From Bog-532 sp963775825 (GTDB lineage: Bacteria > Actinomycetota > Actinomycetes > Streptosporangiales > Streptosporangiaceae): DNA of 64,000 bases. A program made the position numbers and the translations under genes. The stretch's first letter is position 1. Every line of letters starts with the position of its first letter. The notes under the pieces are model-generated. The model did no database searches, was not told the DNA's origin, and saw nothing but the letters and a program-made list of their open reading frames with translations. The stretch covers positions 186,001 to 250,000 of the forward strand of contig CAVZKY010000010.1 in the NCBI GenBank assembly GCA_963775825.1, read 5' to 3'. Below are positions 53,882-63,504 of the stretch, piece after piece.

Positions 53882-54903
53882 GGCGGCTGCCCGGCACCGT
53901 GCGGGACCGCCAGCCCGGCCGCGGCGTCCGGCCCTGGCTGCTTCAGCGGCTCCCACCAGGCGCGGTTGGCCTGATACCACCGCACGGTCGCCTCCAGACC
54001 CTGACGGAACGGAATCCGGGGGGCGTAGCCCAGGGCCCGCAGCCTGTGATCGTCCAGCGAGTAGCGCCGGTCATGACCCTTGCGGTCCGGCACCCGGGCC
54101 ACCATGTCCCAGCCCGCTCCGCAGCACTCCAGAAGCGCGGCGGTCAGCTCCTTATTGGTCAGCTCGGCATCACCGTTGATGTGATAGATCTGGCCGCCCG
54201 CACCCCGTTCCAGCACCAGCTGGATGCCGCGGCAGTGGTCGTCGACGTGGATCCAGCCGCGGACGTTGCCGCCGTCGCCGTACAGCGGGACGTGTCGCTG
54301 GTCGAGCAGGTTGGTCACGAACAGCGGGATGACCTTTTCCGGATACTGGTAGGGACCGTAGTTGTTGCAGCAACGGGTGATGCGCACGTCCAGTTCATAA
54401 GTGCGGGCATAGGCCCGGGCGATCAGGTCGCCCCCGGCCTTGGCCGCCGCGTACGGGGAGTTCGGCTCGACCGGGGCCTGCTCGGTCCAGGAACCTGACG
54501 CCACGCTGCCGTACACCTCGTCGGTGGACACCTGCACTACCGGCCCGACCCCGGCTTCCAGGCACGCCTGCAGCAGCACCTGCACCCCGGCCACATTGCT
54601 GGCCACGAACGGCGCCGCACCGGTGATTGACCGGTCCACATGGGTCTCGGCGGCGAAATTTAGCACCGCGTCGTGGCCGGGCACGAGCGAGCCGACCAGC
54701 GCGGCGTCGGCAATGTCGCCCTGGACAAACCGCAGCCGCGGGCTGGCCGCGACCGGCGCCAGGTTCGCCAGGTTCCCGGCGTAGGTCAGTGCGTCCAGGA
54801 CGGTTACGTCCGCGTCCGCATAGCCGGGATAGCCGCCGCCCAGAAGCGTGCGGACGTAGTGCGAGCCGATGAACCCGGCACCGCCGGTCACCAGGATTCT
54901 CAC
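53878..54903 (-). CDS. rmlB: dTDP-glucose 4,6-dehydratase
   Basis: 341 residues from GTG 54903-54901, after GGGGGAG. ILVTGGAGFIGSHYVRTLLG, NFAAETHVDRSITGAAPFV, VQVSTDEVYGSVASG (catalytic Thr-Asp-Glu), SPYAAAKAGGDLIARAY (Tyr-x-x-x-Lys), and RCCNNYGPYQYPEKVIPLFV with GWIHVDDHCRGIQLVLE. Second step of dTDP-rhamnose synthesis, needs NAD. Confidence 0.95.
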   Translation of the reverse strand: MRILVTGGAGFIGSHYVRTLLGGGYPGYADADVTVLDALTYAGNLANLAPVAASPRLRFVQGDIADAALVGSLVPGHDAVLNFAAETHVDRSITGAAPFVASNVAGVQVLLQACLEAGVGPVVQVSTDEVYGSVASGSWTEQAPVEPNSPYAAAKAGGDLIARAYARTYELDVRITRCCNNYGPYQYPEKVIPLFVTNLLDQRHVPLYGDGGNVRGWIHVDDHCRGIQLVLERGAGGQIYHINGDAELTNKELTAALLECCGAGWDMVARVPDRKGHDRRYSLDDHRLRALGYAPRIPFRQGLEATVRWYQANRAWWEPLKQPGPDAAAGLAVPHGAGQPP

Positions 54904-54919
54904 GCGTTCTCCCCCGTGC

Positions 54920-55987
54920 TTAAGAGCTGATCTGCACCTTGCTGTGATCCCCGAGGACAAGGCGGTGCGCCTCGCGGACCCGGGGCGCCGGTGTCACCTC
55001 GACGTCGTGGCCGATCAGGGACGCTTCGATCCGGCGGACACCACGGATGGAGGCTCCGCCGAGCACGATCGAGTACTCGATCTCGCTGTCGGCGATGACG
55101 CAGCCCGGCGCCACCGAAGTGTACGGGCCGACGTAGGAGCCGGTCACCACGGTCCCGGCACCTATGATCACCGGGCCGACGATCCGGGACCCGCTGATCT
55201 GGGCCCCGGTCTCGATGACCACCCGCCCGATCAGCTCGCTCGCCGCGTCTGCCGTGCCGTCCACCCGCGGCTCGGCGCTTTCCAGCACCATCCGGTTGAC
55301 TTCCAGCATGTCCGTGACGTTGCCGGTGTCCTTCCAGTATCCCGAGATGGTCGTGGAGGTGACCTTGCGGCCGTGCTGGACCAGCCACTGGATGGCTTCA
55401 GTGATCTCCAGCTCTCCCCGCTGCGACGGCACCAGCCCGGCTATCGCCTCGTGCACCGCCGCGGTGAACAGGTACACCCCGACCAGCGCCAGGTCGCTCT
55501 TCGGCCGCTCCGGCTTTTCCTCCAGGCCGATAACCTGGCCCGCGTGATCCAGTTCGGCCACACCGAACTGGCGCGGATCCGGCACCTTCGTCAGCATGAT
55601 GTGCGCGTCCGGCAGGCGGGAACGGAACTCCTGCACCAGTGCGGTGATCCCGCCCACGATGAAATTGTCCCCCAGGTACATCACGAAGTCGTCGTCACCC
55701 AGGAACTCCCGGGCGGTCAGGACGGCATGGGCCAGCCCTAGCGGCGCGGCCTGCTGGATATAGGTCACTCGCAGCCCGAACGCCTGGCCGTCGCCCACCG
55801 CCGACTTGATCGCCCGCACTGTATCGCCGACCACGACACCGACGTCGGTGATCCCCGCGTCCCGGATGGCTTCCAGGCCGTAGAACAGCACGGGCTTATT
55901 CGCTACGGGCAGCAGCTGCTTGGCGGACGTATGGGTGATCGGCCGGAGCCGGGTGCCCGATCCGCCCGCCAGAACCAGGGCCTTCAC
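54920..55987 (-). CDS. rmlA: glucose-1-phosphate thymidylyltransferase, long (StrD) form
   Basis: 355 residues from GTG 55987-55985. KALVLAGGSGTRLRPITHTS (nucleotide loop), KQLLPVANKPVLFYGLEAIR, YIQQAAPLGLAHAVL, FVMYLGDNFIVGGI. A left-handed beta-helix C-terminal domain (SGSRIVGPVIIGAGTVVTGS) marks the long form, found often in glycosylation clusters. First step: glucose-1-phosphate plus dTTP to dTDP-glucose. Sixteen bases before rmlB. Confidence 0.93.
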   Translation of the reverse strand: MKALVLAGGSGTRLRPITHTSAKQLLPVANKPVLFYGLEAIRDAGITDVGVVVGDTVRAIKSAVGDGQAFGLRVTYIQQAAPLGLAHAVLTAREFLGDDDFVMYLGDNFIVGGITALVQEFRSRLPDAHIMLTKVPDPRQFGVAELDHAGQVIGLEEKPERPKSDLALVGVYLFTAAVHEAIAGLVPSQRGELEITEAIQWLVQHGRKVTSTTISGYWKDTGNVTDMLEVNRMVLESAEPRVDGTADAASELIGRVVIETGAQISGSRIVGPVIIGAGTVVTGSYVGPYTSVAPGCVIADSEIEYSIVLGGASIRGVRRIEASLIGHDVEVTPAPRVREAHRLVLGDHSKVQISS

Positions 55988-56051
55988 GGATCGTGACTCT
56001 ATCGCCTCGGCGCCAGAAAAGCCTCGGTATCGCGGTCTGGTTACTGACGAA

Positions 56052-57788
56052 CTAGCCTCCGACGTGCTCCGCGGCAAGCCACGGCGGGCCGCAGCCGCGG
56101 GCGAACCCGCCCGTGATCGCGGGCAGCAGGTCGTGATTCCAGACCAGCACCTCGTAGGCGCCGATCCGGGCGGTACGCACCGGAGCACCGAACTGGGCGA
56201 CGGCGTTCCCGGCGGTACCGTTCGCCCCGGCGGCACTGGTGAGTGCGAGCACGAGAAACGTCGCGGTACTCGGTGGTTCATACCAAGATTGCCTGGATTC
56301 CCAGGTGTCCGGGGAGAAACGGCCACAGGAGAGATCGACGGGCCGTACCCGCACCCGCCCGCTGGTCGCGACGGTCGTGATGTTGGCCGTCCAGTAGTCG
56401 CCAATTCCCGCCGTCAGGTGATGGGCCGTGAGCCACGATGCCACGGCCTGTGTCGTCGGCGGCCGCGGGGGCCTGGTGGCATGGTAGGCAAGCACGCCGG
56501 CGTAGCCCACCAGTGCCGCGAGCAACGCGGGAAGAAGCACGGTGGTCGCTGGCCTGCCAGGCAGGAGCCGCCCGGCGAGCACGGCGCCGAACGGAAGCAC
56601 CGCGGCCAGCTCATGCGCCGATCCGAGATCAAACGCCAGCGTACTGAGCGCGAACGCGGCCAGATTGATGGTGATGCCCACGAAGAGTATCGGGACCAGC
56701 CGCCCGTCCTCCGCGAGCAGCCGCCTGGCCGCGATACAGCACGCCCATGCCACCAGGATCACACCGGTGAGAATCAGTAGCGCAATCGCAGCAGCAGGCC
56801 CGAACCGCAGCCCGAAGAAGTCAGCGCCGAACAGGGTCAGGACCGATTCGGCCGTCAGCGACAGGTTGTGCGGCAGCTGAGCCGAGGCGATGAAGACCGC
56901 ATGGGTGGGTGCGACGACAAAGCCGCCCGCGCGGCGGATGAGGAGCGTGCCGGCCATCGCCAGTACGACCGAGGCCGCCGCCGCCGCCAGCAGGCCCGCG
57001 TCGATCCGCCACGATTCACGCCGCTGATAGAGGCGGATCGCAGAAACGACGACGACCGGCAGGGCCCCCACGTACACGGCTATCTGGTCAGCCATCTCCA
57101 CCCAGGTGAGCAACGCGCCGACCAGCCAGGGCACGTACCAGCGGTCGCCGAGCCTGTCGATCACCAGCCAGATGAGCAGCAGCGGGACCTGGGTGCCCGT
57201 GTGGTTGGGTGAGGAAAGAACGCTGGGCCCGGGCGCGAGCATGATGCCCCCCGCGATCAGGACCCGGACAAGTCCCGTGGTCCCGGTGGCCCGGCCCTTG
57301 GCGAGCAGCGCCGCGAGCGTGAGCAGCAAGGTGTATGTCGCCGCCCCCGCCGCGTTGATGACTCCGGGATTCAGCCCGCGAGCCAGCTCCGCGAGCATGT
57401 ACTCCGGCAACTCGGTGGTGTAGAAGGACACGTCCGAGAGCCACCAGCCACGCAGCAGCGGGTTACCGTTCAGCATGTCCCAGGCCTGAAGCACGTTGCC
57501 GGCGCCGTCCGCGTCAGTGCCGAGGGATCTTGACTGCCCCAGGTAGGCGACGTACAGCAGGAAAACCGCGCTGAGGCAGGCCACCACGGTCAGCGGCCGA
57601 TGGTGCCGCCGCCAGGCGGCACGAAGGCCGACGTGGCGTGGGCCGCGGAAGCGGGACGGGATCCCGTCAGGGACGGGGACATCGCCCTTACCGGGCGCGG
57701 CGGGCATGGCGGGCGCTACGGGCGCGGCGGGCGTGGCGGGCAGTTCGGCAGCGCTGCGCTCCGGGCCGGTCGCTTCGACGTTAACCAC
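56052..57788 (-). CDS. large polytopic membrane protein of the glycan region
   Basis: About 578 residues if GTG 57788 is used; the frame opens to a TTG at 57914, so the start is uncertain. Roughly ten spans beginning PLTVVACLSAVFLLYVAYLG. The loop after span 1 has NVLQAWDMLNGNPLLRGWWL and SDVSFYTTELPEYMLAELAR. A C-terminal soluble region follows (VRVRPVDLSCGRFSPDTWES). The Asp/Glu in the first loop and topology resemble GT-C transferases; no family is named with confidence. It lies between rmlA and the lipoprotein gene on the same strand. Confidence 0.65.
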   Translation of the reverse strand: MVNVEATGPERSAAELPATPAAPVAPAMPAAPGKGDVPVPDGIPSRFRGPRHVGLRAAWRRHHRPLTVVACLSAVFLLYVAYLGQSRSLGTDADGAGNVLQAWDMLNGNPLLRGWWLSDVSFYTTELPEYMLAELARGLNPGVINAAGAATYTLLLTLAALLAKGRATGTTGLVRVLIAGGIMLAPGPSVLSSPNHTGTQVPLLLIWLVIDRLGDRWYVPWLVGALLTWVEMADQIAVYVGALPVVVVSAIRLYQRRESWRIDAGLLAAAAASVVLAMAGTLLIRRAGGFVVAPTHAVFIASAQLPHNLSLTAESVLTLFGADFFGLRFGPAAAIALLILTGVILVAWACCIAARRLLAEDGRLVPILFVGITINLAAFALSTLAFDLGSAHELAAVLPFGAVLAGRLLPGRPATTVLLPALLAALVGYAGVLAYHATRPPRPPTTQAVASWLTAHHLTAGIGDYWTANITTVATSGRVRVRPVDLSCGRFSPDTWESRQSWYEPPSTATFLVLALTSAAGANGTAGNAVAQFGAPVRTARIGAYEVLVWNHDLLPAITGGFARGCGPPWLAAEHVGG

Positions 57789-57894
57789 CTCTGAGCAAGC
57801 ACAAGGCACGGGACCGGGTGTCTGGGAGAGCTCAAAGCTTAGGCGCTGCGTGGCGTTCTTTGGATGTCCGCGGGCTGGCGTGTCCGGCTCAGCG

Positions 57895-58590
57895 TCAGTC
57901 GTTCTCGACGACAAAGTCCCACTTGGCGACGATGTTCCGGCCGTTCGGGGCCCAGCGCATCAGTCCCTCGCCGGTCGCCTCGACCACCCGGAGCTCGACG
58001 CTCACCTGCTCGCCCGGGTGCAGTACCTTTGGGGGTTTCGGCTGGCCGGGGACCAGGACCGGATGGTAGACGTCGTTGTCCTGGTCGGTGCTGCTGAAGT
58101 CCGACGGCGAGATGGGCACCGATCCGGTGGCGCCGGACATGGTGACCACCCACGTGCAGGTCGTCTCGGTGGCCTGGTACGGCAGCCCTTCACCGGGTAC
58201 CTGCGGCCCGCTCACGGTCACCAGCACCGACCACTGGGACGTCTTTGCCTTTACCGCGTCGCCCTCGTTGGTCAGCGCGGGCCGCTGGATCGTTCCGGTC
58301 AGCACGGCGTCGCTGCCGTGATTCAGGGTGTCCTTCGGCAGGTACGACGGGTACGCGCCGAAGGTCGGAGCCGGCCTGGCGACGGGCTTGGCCGCGGTGC
58401 CGCAGCCGGCCAGCACCCCCAGCGCCGCCAGCAGCGCGGCGAGCAGGATCGGGTTCCGGCCCCGCCCTGCTGCCCGGCCGCGCCGGGCAGCGGGCCCGGC
58501 CTGGCCTTCCCGGCGGGCCCGGCGGGCCCGGGTCCCCGCCATGACGGCGGAGACCCGGCCCAGCACGGTGCCCCGATTCAGCGGGCTCAT
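57895..58590 (-). CDS. secreted lipoprotein
   Basis: 231 residues. ATG 58590 overlaps the phosphoesterase stop (ATGA). A long Arg-rich N-terminus (about 45 residues) precedes a lipoprotein signal with lipobox LAGC (NPILLAALLAALGVLAGCGT). The mature part is a beta-sandwich-like domain (SQWSVLVTVSGPQVPGEGLP, CTWVVTMSGATGSVP, LHPGEQVSVELRVVEATGEG). No family is recognised. Coupled to the phosphoesterase. Confidence 0.7.
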   Translation of the reverse strand: MSPLNRGTVLGRVSAVMAGTRARRARREGQAGPAARRGRAAGRGRNPILLAALLAALGVLAGCGTAAKPVARPAPTFGAYPSYLPKDTLNHGSDAVLTGTIQRPALTNEGDAVKAKTSQWSVLVTVSGPQVPGEGLPYQATETTCTWVVTMSGATGSVPISPSDFSSTDQDNDVYHPVLVPGQPKPPKVLHPGEQVSVELRVVEATGEGLMRWAPNGRNIVAKWDFVVEND

Positions 58591-60929
58591 GCCCGCCCGG
58601 ACAGCGCCCTGCGCTGGGCCCCGCGCCGGCGGCGCAGGTACCAGACGTAGCCGGCGGCCACCATCAGCCCCGCTATGGGCGTCCCTGCGGCCAGCGGTAT
58701 CCGCGCCCAGGGTGAGCCCGGGCTGGTCCCGTTGGGAACGGTCAGGGCGGTGAGGTGGGTGCTGCCCCCAGCCTGCCCGTAACCCCGCGGGTTGTTGAAC
58801 ACATCCCCGCCGAAGTCGCGCAGGCCCGGCTGGGCGGCGTAGCCGATGTGGCCCTGCCCGTCCAGTCCGCCGGACACCGTTCCGGCCGTCAGCGGGGTGT
58901 GATCGTTGCCCTGTGCGACGCCGAAGATGTCCTCCATCGTGCGCAGCCAGCTGTAGTGGTTGTAGTAGGTGTCCGTGGACGTGCCCGGCTTGATGAACGG
59001 GCTGATCAGGACGCTCCCGGTGTCACCGCCGCCGGTCGTCGGCAGGGTGGCGTTGAACAGCGGGTCCGGCGTCTCGCCCGGCGCCAGGTAGTTCGGGTCA
59101 CCTTCGGCGCTCAGCGTGATGCTGCCGACCGGTCCGGTCGGGTCGACGGGGCCGCCATTCTGGCCGACCAGCTCGAACGACCCGGTCGTTACCGCTCCGG
59201 TGTTGGTGGTCGGGAAGAGCGGGCCGGTGTTGGTGACCGCCCCGACGTAGGAGTTCGCCGGGATGTTGGTGCCGGTGACCGCCCGGCCGGTGTCATCGGC
59301 CAGGATCGAGGGGTCGATGATCTCGCTCGATCCGGTGCCGCCGGTGACGGTGTCGGTCCGGGCGAGCGGCGGACTGCCCGCGCCGCCGCGCACGATGCCC
59401 GGCACGCAGTTGGCCGGTCCGGGCGTCGGGCTGGTCTGGGTACACACCGGCGGCCGGTCGACGAAGGCGTTGTTGCCGGGGCCGGGGTAGAGCTGGTCGC
59501 CCTTCTTGTTGACGCCGAGCGTCGAGTTCGGGCCGGTCGGCTCGTAGTTGACGTTCCGGCCGTACAGGTTCTCGCCCGCAGTGTCGGACCTGATGCTGCT
59601 GGTGTAGTTCGGCTTGTTGTCGGCCGTGGGCGGGTAGTTGTTGGCGTCGTTGAAGCTGTTCCCGGTGTAGGTGAACGGCGGGAAGGCCTCGTCGAAGGTG
59701 ACGTCGATCAGGCCGCCCTGCTTGAACGCCTGGGACCGCTCGATCAGCGGGATGTAGTACTCGAGGAACAGGTCCGAGGCGTACAGGCCGCCGGTGTAGT
59801 TCTTCGGTGTGGTCGACTCCGGGACGTACGGAGTCGGCGAGTTGTAGTCCGGCGTGCCGCTGGCGGTGAACGCACCGGACAGGTTGTTGCCATGGCATAC
59901 CGCGTCATGCGCGTCACTGCAGTTGTCCGGGGTGATCCAGCTGAAGTCCGGTGTGGTGCTGGCCTTCTGCAGGTCGTGCACCAGGCCGGTGCCGGGGTTG
60001 TCCAGGTTCGTGACGTGGTTCGCGTCGCAGTTCGTGCCGCCGTTGGCCGGCTCGTTCAGCGGCGGGGTTGTCGTGCCATTAGCCTGGACCGCGCCGGTCA
60101 GCGACTGGAACCAGGGGAACGGGAAGTGCTTGGCCACGTACTGGTCGTTCGGCTGCGCCGCGGTGAGGGTGGTCACCCCGGACGGGAAGGGGCCGGCCAT
60201 GTCCGTGGGGTTGGTGTCGGAATTGTTGGCCGCGGTCCCCGGGCCCGCGCACGCCGCCGCCTCACGGTCCGGCACCGTATTCGCCTGGTACGAGGTGGAA
60301 CCGGGCGGCTGCGCGCCGCCGATGTCCTGCGCGTAGCCCTTCCAGGTCTTCCCGGTCGCGTTGAGCTGGTTGAACAGCGTCGGCACGTCGGTTGGGTAGG
60401 TACAGCCGTTCTGGCCGAGCGGTGCGTTGGCCCCGCTGGGCTGGGAGGCGTTGGCCGGTGAGTACATCTGGCCATAGTTGAGGTTGCTGCGTGGCGAGCC
60501 GCCGTGCAGGATGTCGGAGTTCGGGCCGATCAGCTTGTTGGAGACGCTGCAGTCCTGCTGGGTGTCCTCATTGGGCGCCTGCCCGGACACCAGCGAGAGG
60601 TAGTTGTCCTGGCTGGAGTGACCGGTCCCGTAGTACTTCTTGAGCAGGACCCCCTGCTCCGGGAGCGTCTTCCAGAGGTAGCTGTTCTGGTTGAGGCCGG
60701 TGAACGTGGCGTCGTAGGACTTGTTCTCCAGGATGATCAGCCACACGTGCTTGATCGCCCCGGACTTGAGCCCCGTGCTGGTGATGGTGACCCCGCTGGA
60801 TTTAGCCGGCGCCGCGGAGGCCGCGGACGCGATGGAGGCGGGAACCGCGACACCAGCCACGGAAAACAGTCCCACCCCGCACGCGACGGCGGCCCGCAAA
60901 ACGCGGTGACCTGTGCGCGAAAACGTCAT
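58587..60929 (-). CDS. secreted phosphoesterase (phospholipase C/acid phosphatase family), C-terminally anchored
   Basis: 780 residues. N-terminal signal peptide (VACGVGLFSVAGVAVPASIA). Phosphoesterase-family (PF04185) start: IKHVWLIILENKSYDATFTG, then YYGTGHSSQDNYLSLVSGQA. Metal and substrate blocks DFSWITPDNCSDAHDAVCHG, GLIDVTFDEAF and VLISPFIKPGTSTDTYYNHY with SWLRTMEDIFGVA. A C-terminal span followed by RRRRG (IAGLMVAAGYVWYLRRRRG) anchors it at the membrane. Likely cleaves a phosphodiester or phosphomonoester outside the cell, such as teichoic or lipid phosphate. Confidence 0.88.
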   Translation of the reverse strand: MTFSRTGHRVLRAAVACGVGLFSVAGVAVPASIASAASAAPAKSSGVTITSTGLKSGAIKHVWLIILENKSYDATFTGLNQNSYLWKTLPEQGVLLKKYYGTGHSSQDNYLSLVSGQAPNEDTQQDCSVSNKLIGPNSDILHGGSPRSNLNYGQMYSPANASQPSGANAPLGQNGCTYPTDVPTLFNQLNATGKTWKGYAQDIGGAQPPGSTSYQANTVPDREAAACAGPGTAANNSDTNPTDMAGPFPSGVTTLTAAQPNDQYVAKHFPFPWFQSLTGAVQANGTTTPPLNEPANGGTNCDANHVTNLDNPGTGLVHDLQKASTTPDFSWITPDNCSDAHDAVCHGNNLSGAFTASGTPDYNSPTPYVPESTTPKNYTGGLYASDLFLEYYIPLIERSQAFKQGGLIDVTFDEAFPPFTYTGNSFNDANNYPPTADNKPNYTSSIRSDTAGENLYGRNVNYEPTGPNSTLGVNKKGDQLYPGPGNNAFVDRPPVCTQTSPTPGPANCVPGIVRGGAGSPPLARTDTVTGGTGSSEIIDPSILADDTGRAVTGTNIPANSYVGAVTNTGPLFPTTNTGAVTTGSFELVGQNGGPVDPTGPVGSITLSAEGDPNYLAPGETPDPLFNATLPTTGGGDTGSVLISPFIKPGTSTDTYYNHYSWLRTMEDIFGVAQGNDHTPLTAGTVSGGLDGQGHIGYAAQPGLRDFGGDVFNNPRGYGQAGGSTHLTALTVPNGTSPGSPWARIPLAAGTPIAGLMVAAGYVWYLRRRRGAQRRALSGRA

Positions 60930-61055
60930 ATTACGTCCCTAGTGGTGCGGCCGTACGGCGCGAACAAGGGAAGATGGCACACGAGCAACGTCCAGGTAAA
61001 CATTTGCTGTCATACTGCGCCGTGCCGCACCAACGCAAGACAACGCGGCCCGGCG

Positions 61056-61346
61056 TTAGCGTCTCAGCACGTGAAACTCGACCCGGTACAGCAGGGTGCC
61101 GTCGTCGATCGGCCCCGCGTGCGCGGCCCGCCGCCGCAGCGTCTCGCGGTCCGGTTCGCCGGAACGGCGCACGTCCGCCGCCGTGATCGCGGGAAACGGG
61201 ATCAGCTCGACCGAGTCTACCTCGATACGCGCCGGCCCGACCGGGTACCTGCCCCCCACCTTCACCTTCGGCCGCTGCCACAGCCGGAACGACACGGTAA
61301 TGTCGCCCGCGACCACGTCGTCGCGCAGTTCCTTGCTGAAATCCAC
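61056..61346 (-). CDS. ASCH-domain protein
   Basis: 96 residues, short beta-barrel of the PUA/ASCH type: KELRDDVVAGDITVSFRLWQ, RPKVKVGGRYPVGPARIEVD, SVELIPFPAITAADVRRSGE. Proposed RNA-binding fold; exact role unknown. Single gene. Confidence 0.75.
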   Translation of the reverse strand: MDFSKELRDDVVAGDITVSFRLWQRPKVKVGGRYPVGPARIEVDSVELIPFPAITAADVRRSGEPDRETLRRRAAHAGPIDDGTLLYRVEFHVLRR

Positions 61347-61448
61347 GATCCGAGGCTACGTTGCCCTGCGCTGCACCGGCTCGCACGACTGAACCCCGCG
61401 GACCCGCCGGCGGGCGGGCCACGCCAGGCAGGCCCTTCTTCCCGGCGG

Positions 61449-62018
61449 TCAGTGCCCTTTCAGGCTGCCCACGCTGAGCGATCCGTCCGTGTCCGGCGCC
61501 ACGATCTGCTCTTCCTCGCGAACATAGGTCTCCGGATCCTTGTCCACCGGCTCGACCCCGGCGAAGTTCCGGCCCTCAAACGCGGCGAACATGACCGCCA
61601 GCTCGTGACGGCGCTGGAGGCTGGCCAGCCGGCGGAAGTCGGTCAGGCCCTCGCGCTCTTCCTCGCCCATGTGGTCGCTGTTGGCCTCGTTCGCCGCGGC
61701 GACCGCCGCGTACCAGCCGTCGGTGCCAACCTGGTGCTTGCCGACCTCGGCGACCGCGTCCCGGATCTCGTTGTGATCCTCGATCGCGTCCAGCGTCTCG
61801 TCCTCGACCCCGGCCCGGCGGCGCGCCGCGATGCCGACCTGCAGCAGCTCGGGGTAGAAGATCTCCTCTTCGGCCTGCGCGTGCAACTCCAGGAACGCGG
61901 CCAGCCGATCCCACACCGCCGACAGCGAGCCCGTGTCCGTGCGGTCGATCTGCTCCAGGATCGCGAATCGACGGCGCTGCTCATGATGGTCATCCAGGAT
62001 CAGCTGGGTGATGTCCAC
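61449..62018 (-). CDS. hemerythrin-domain protein
   Basis: 189 residues from GTG 62018-62016, after GGGAGGA. Four-helix bundle with metal ligands: ILDDHHEQRRRFAILEQI, LELHAQAEEEIFYPELLQVG, DETLDAIEDHNEIRDAVAEV and ANSDHMGEEEREGLTDFRRL. Non-haem di-iron site for oxygen or NO/peroxide sensing. Common as a stand-alone stress protein in actinomycetes. Confidence 0.9.
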   Translation of the reverse strand: MDITQLILDDHHEQRRRFAILEQIDRTDTGSLSAVWDRLAAFLELHAQAEEEIFYPELLQVGIAARRRAGVEDETLDAIEDHNEIRDAVAEVGKHQVGTDGWYAAVAAANEANSDHMGEEEREGLTDFRRLASLQRRHELAVMFAAFEGRNFAGVEPVDKDPETYVREEEQIVAPDTDGSLSVGSLKGH

Positions 62019-62261
62019 TGTTCCTCCCCGCGCTCGCCATGGCCGGTACCGAAGGCCGTCCACCACGCTACCGTGCACCGGCCGGCCGGGGACGGCCAGC
62101 TCCGTCCGCAACGCCGCCGGGAACGTGCTGACGAAGCAGGGGGCAGACGTATGGCCGTCATGCACGTAACATCCTGGAATGCCATCGTGGTACGGGATCA
62201 TAGGGTCGTGGCCGGGTTTTGCGCGGCCCGTGGTACACGGCGGTAACAGATCGGCGCGCCC

Positions 62262-63490
62262 ATGGTGAAGTGGAAGTCTGATGCTGACCGGCTGGCCGGC
62301 GAGGGTTACGCACCCGATCTCACGCTGGCGGCCGGCGGTCGGCGCTGTCCCGCGGCACCTGTTCGTGCCCCGCTGGTGGGAACGGGCCGGGCCGGGGGCG
62401 GGCTTCGGCGCCAGCACCTGGAAGCTGTGCGATGGCCCCGCCGAGCCCGATGCCTGGATCCGCGCCGCCTACGCCGACCGGGCACTGGTCACCCGGGTCG
62501 GGCTGGTGCACGCCGACCACGCCACCCCGGACGACCAGCCGGCCGGGGTGCCCACATCCTCGGCCATCGCGCCGGGGCTGGTGGTGCGCATGCTGCGGCA
62601 CGCCCGGCTCACCGATGACGCTGACGTGCTGGAGGTTGGCGCGGGGACCGGCTATGGCGCTGCGGTGCTGTGCGAGCGGGTCGGCTACCGGCAGGTCACC
62701 ACGATCGAGGCCGACCCCTATCTGGCCAAGGCGGCGAGCGAGCGGCTGGCTGGTATCGGCCTGCACCCACGGGTGGCGCACGCGGACGTGTCCGGCCCGC
62801 CGCCGGGGCACTACGACCGGATCGCCTCCATGCTCGGCGTCTGGCCGGTGCCCGCGAGCTGGCTGGCGGCCCTGCGCCCGCGGGGCCGCCTGGTCACTCC
62901 CATCGCCGGCACCATGCTCATCCTGACCGCGGACAAGACGCCTGACGGCGGCGCGGCGGGCCGCACCGAATGGGACCCGGGGGCGTTCATGGCCGCCGAG
63001 GCCGATCCCGGCGCCCCGCAGATCCCGGCCGCCGTGTTCGGCGCGGCCCGCAAGGCCGACGGCGAGCAGGTCGACCCGGGCCGGTATCCCGTCATCGACG
63101 TGGCCCGCTCCTGGGATCTCTGCTCCGCCCTGGGCCTGGTGGTCCCGGGTGTCCAGCACGACTTCGCGGTAACCGCCGACGGCCGGCGCACCGCCTGCAT
63201 GGTGCACCCGGACGGATCCTGGGCCCGCGCCACCGGCACCGGCGACGCCCCGCCCGTCGTGCACCAGAGCGGCCCGCGTCGGCTGTGGGACGTTCTCGAC
63301 GGCATCCGCCTCGACTGGCTGCGTAACGGTTCCCTGCCCGGCTACGGCGCCCGCGCCACCGTCGCCCCCGATGGCAGCATCTACCTGCGGCACGGGCACT
63401 GGCACGCGACCCTGCCCGCCGCGCGGCCGGGCCGCCGGACCGGTCACTGCTGGACCAGCCGCCCCGGGAGTCATCCCCCAGGCGATCGTG
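62262..63490 (+). CDS. PIMT-like (protein-L-isoaspartate) O-methyltransferase, frame broken
   Basis: ATG 62262 starts MVKWKSDADRLAGEG. A frame shift near 62310 leads to AVPRHLFVPRWWERAGPGAG, the family hallmark, then VPTSSAIAPGLVVRMLRHAR, DVLEVGAGTGYGAAVLCERV (SAM motif), TTIEADPYLAKAASERL and ASWLAALRPRGRLVTPI. A long extra C-terminal region follows (WDLCSALGLVVPGVQHDFAV). A second shift near 63440 is needed to reach the TGA at 63488-63490. The core is clear; a repair role versus a natural-product role cannot be separated. Confidence 0.7.
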
Positions 63491-63504
63491 ACCCGGCCGG
63501 GGCC

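Noticed and set aside
60984..61001. PHO box upstream of the phosphoesterase
   Set aside because: GTTTACC (minus strand) fits one half-site, but the second unit 11 bases away (CGTTGCT) matches poorly.
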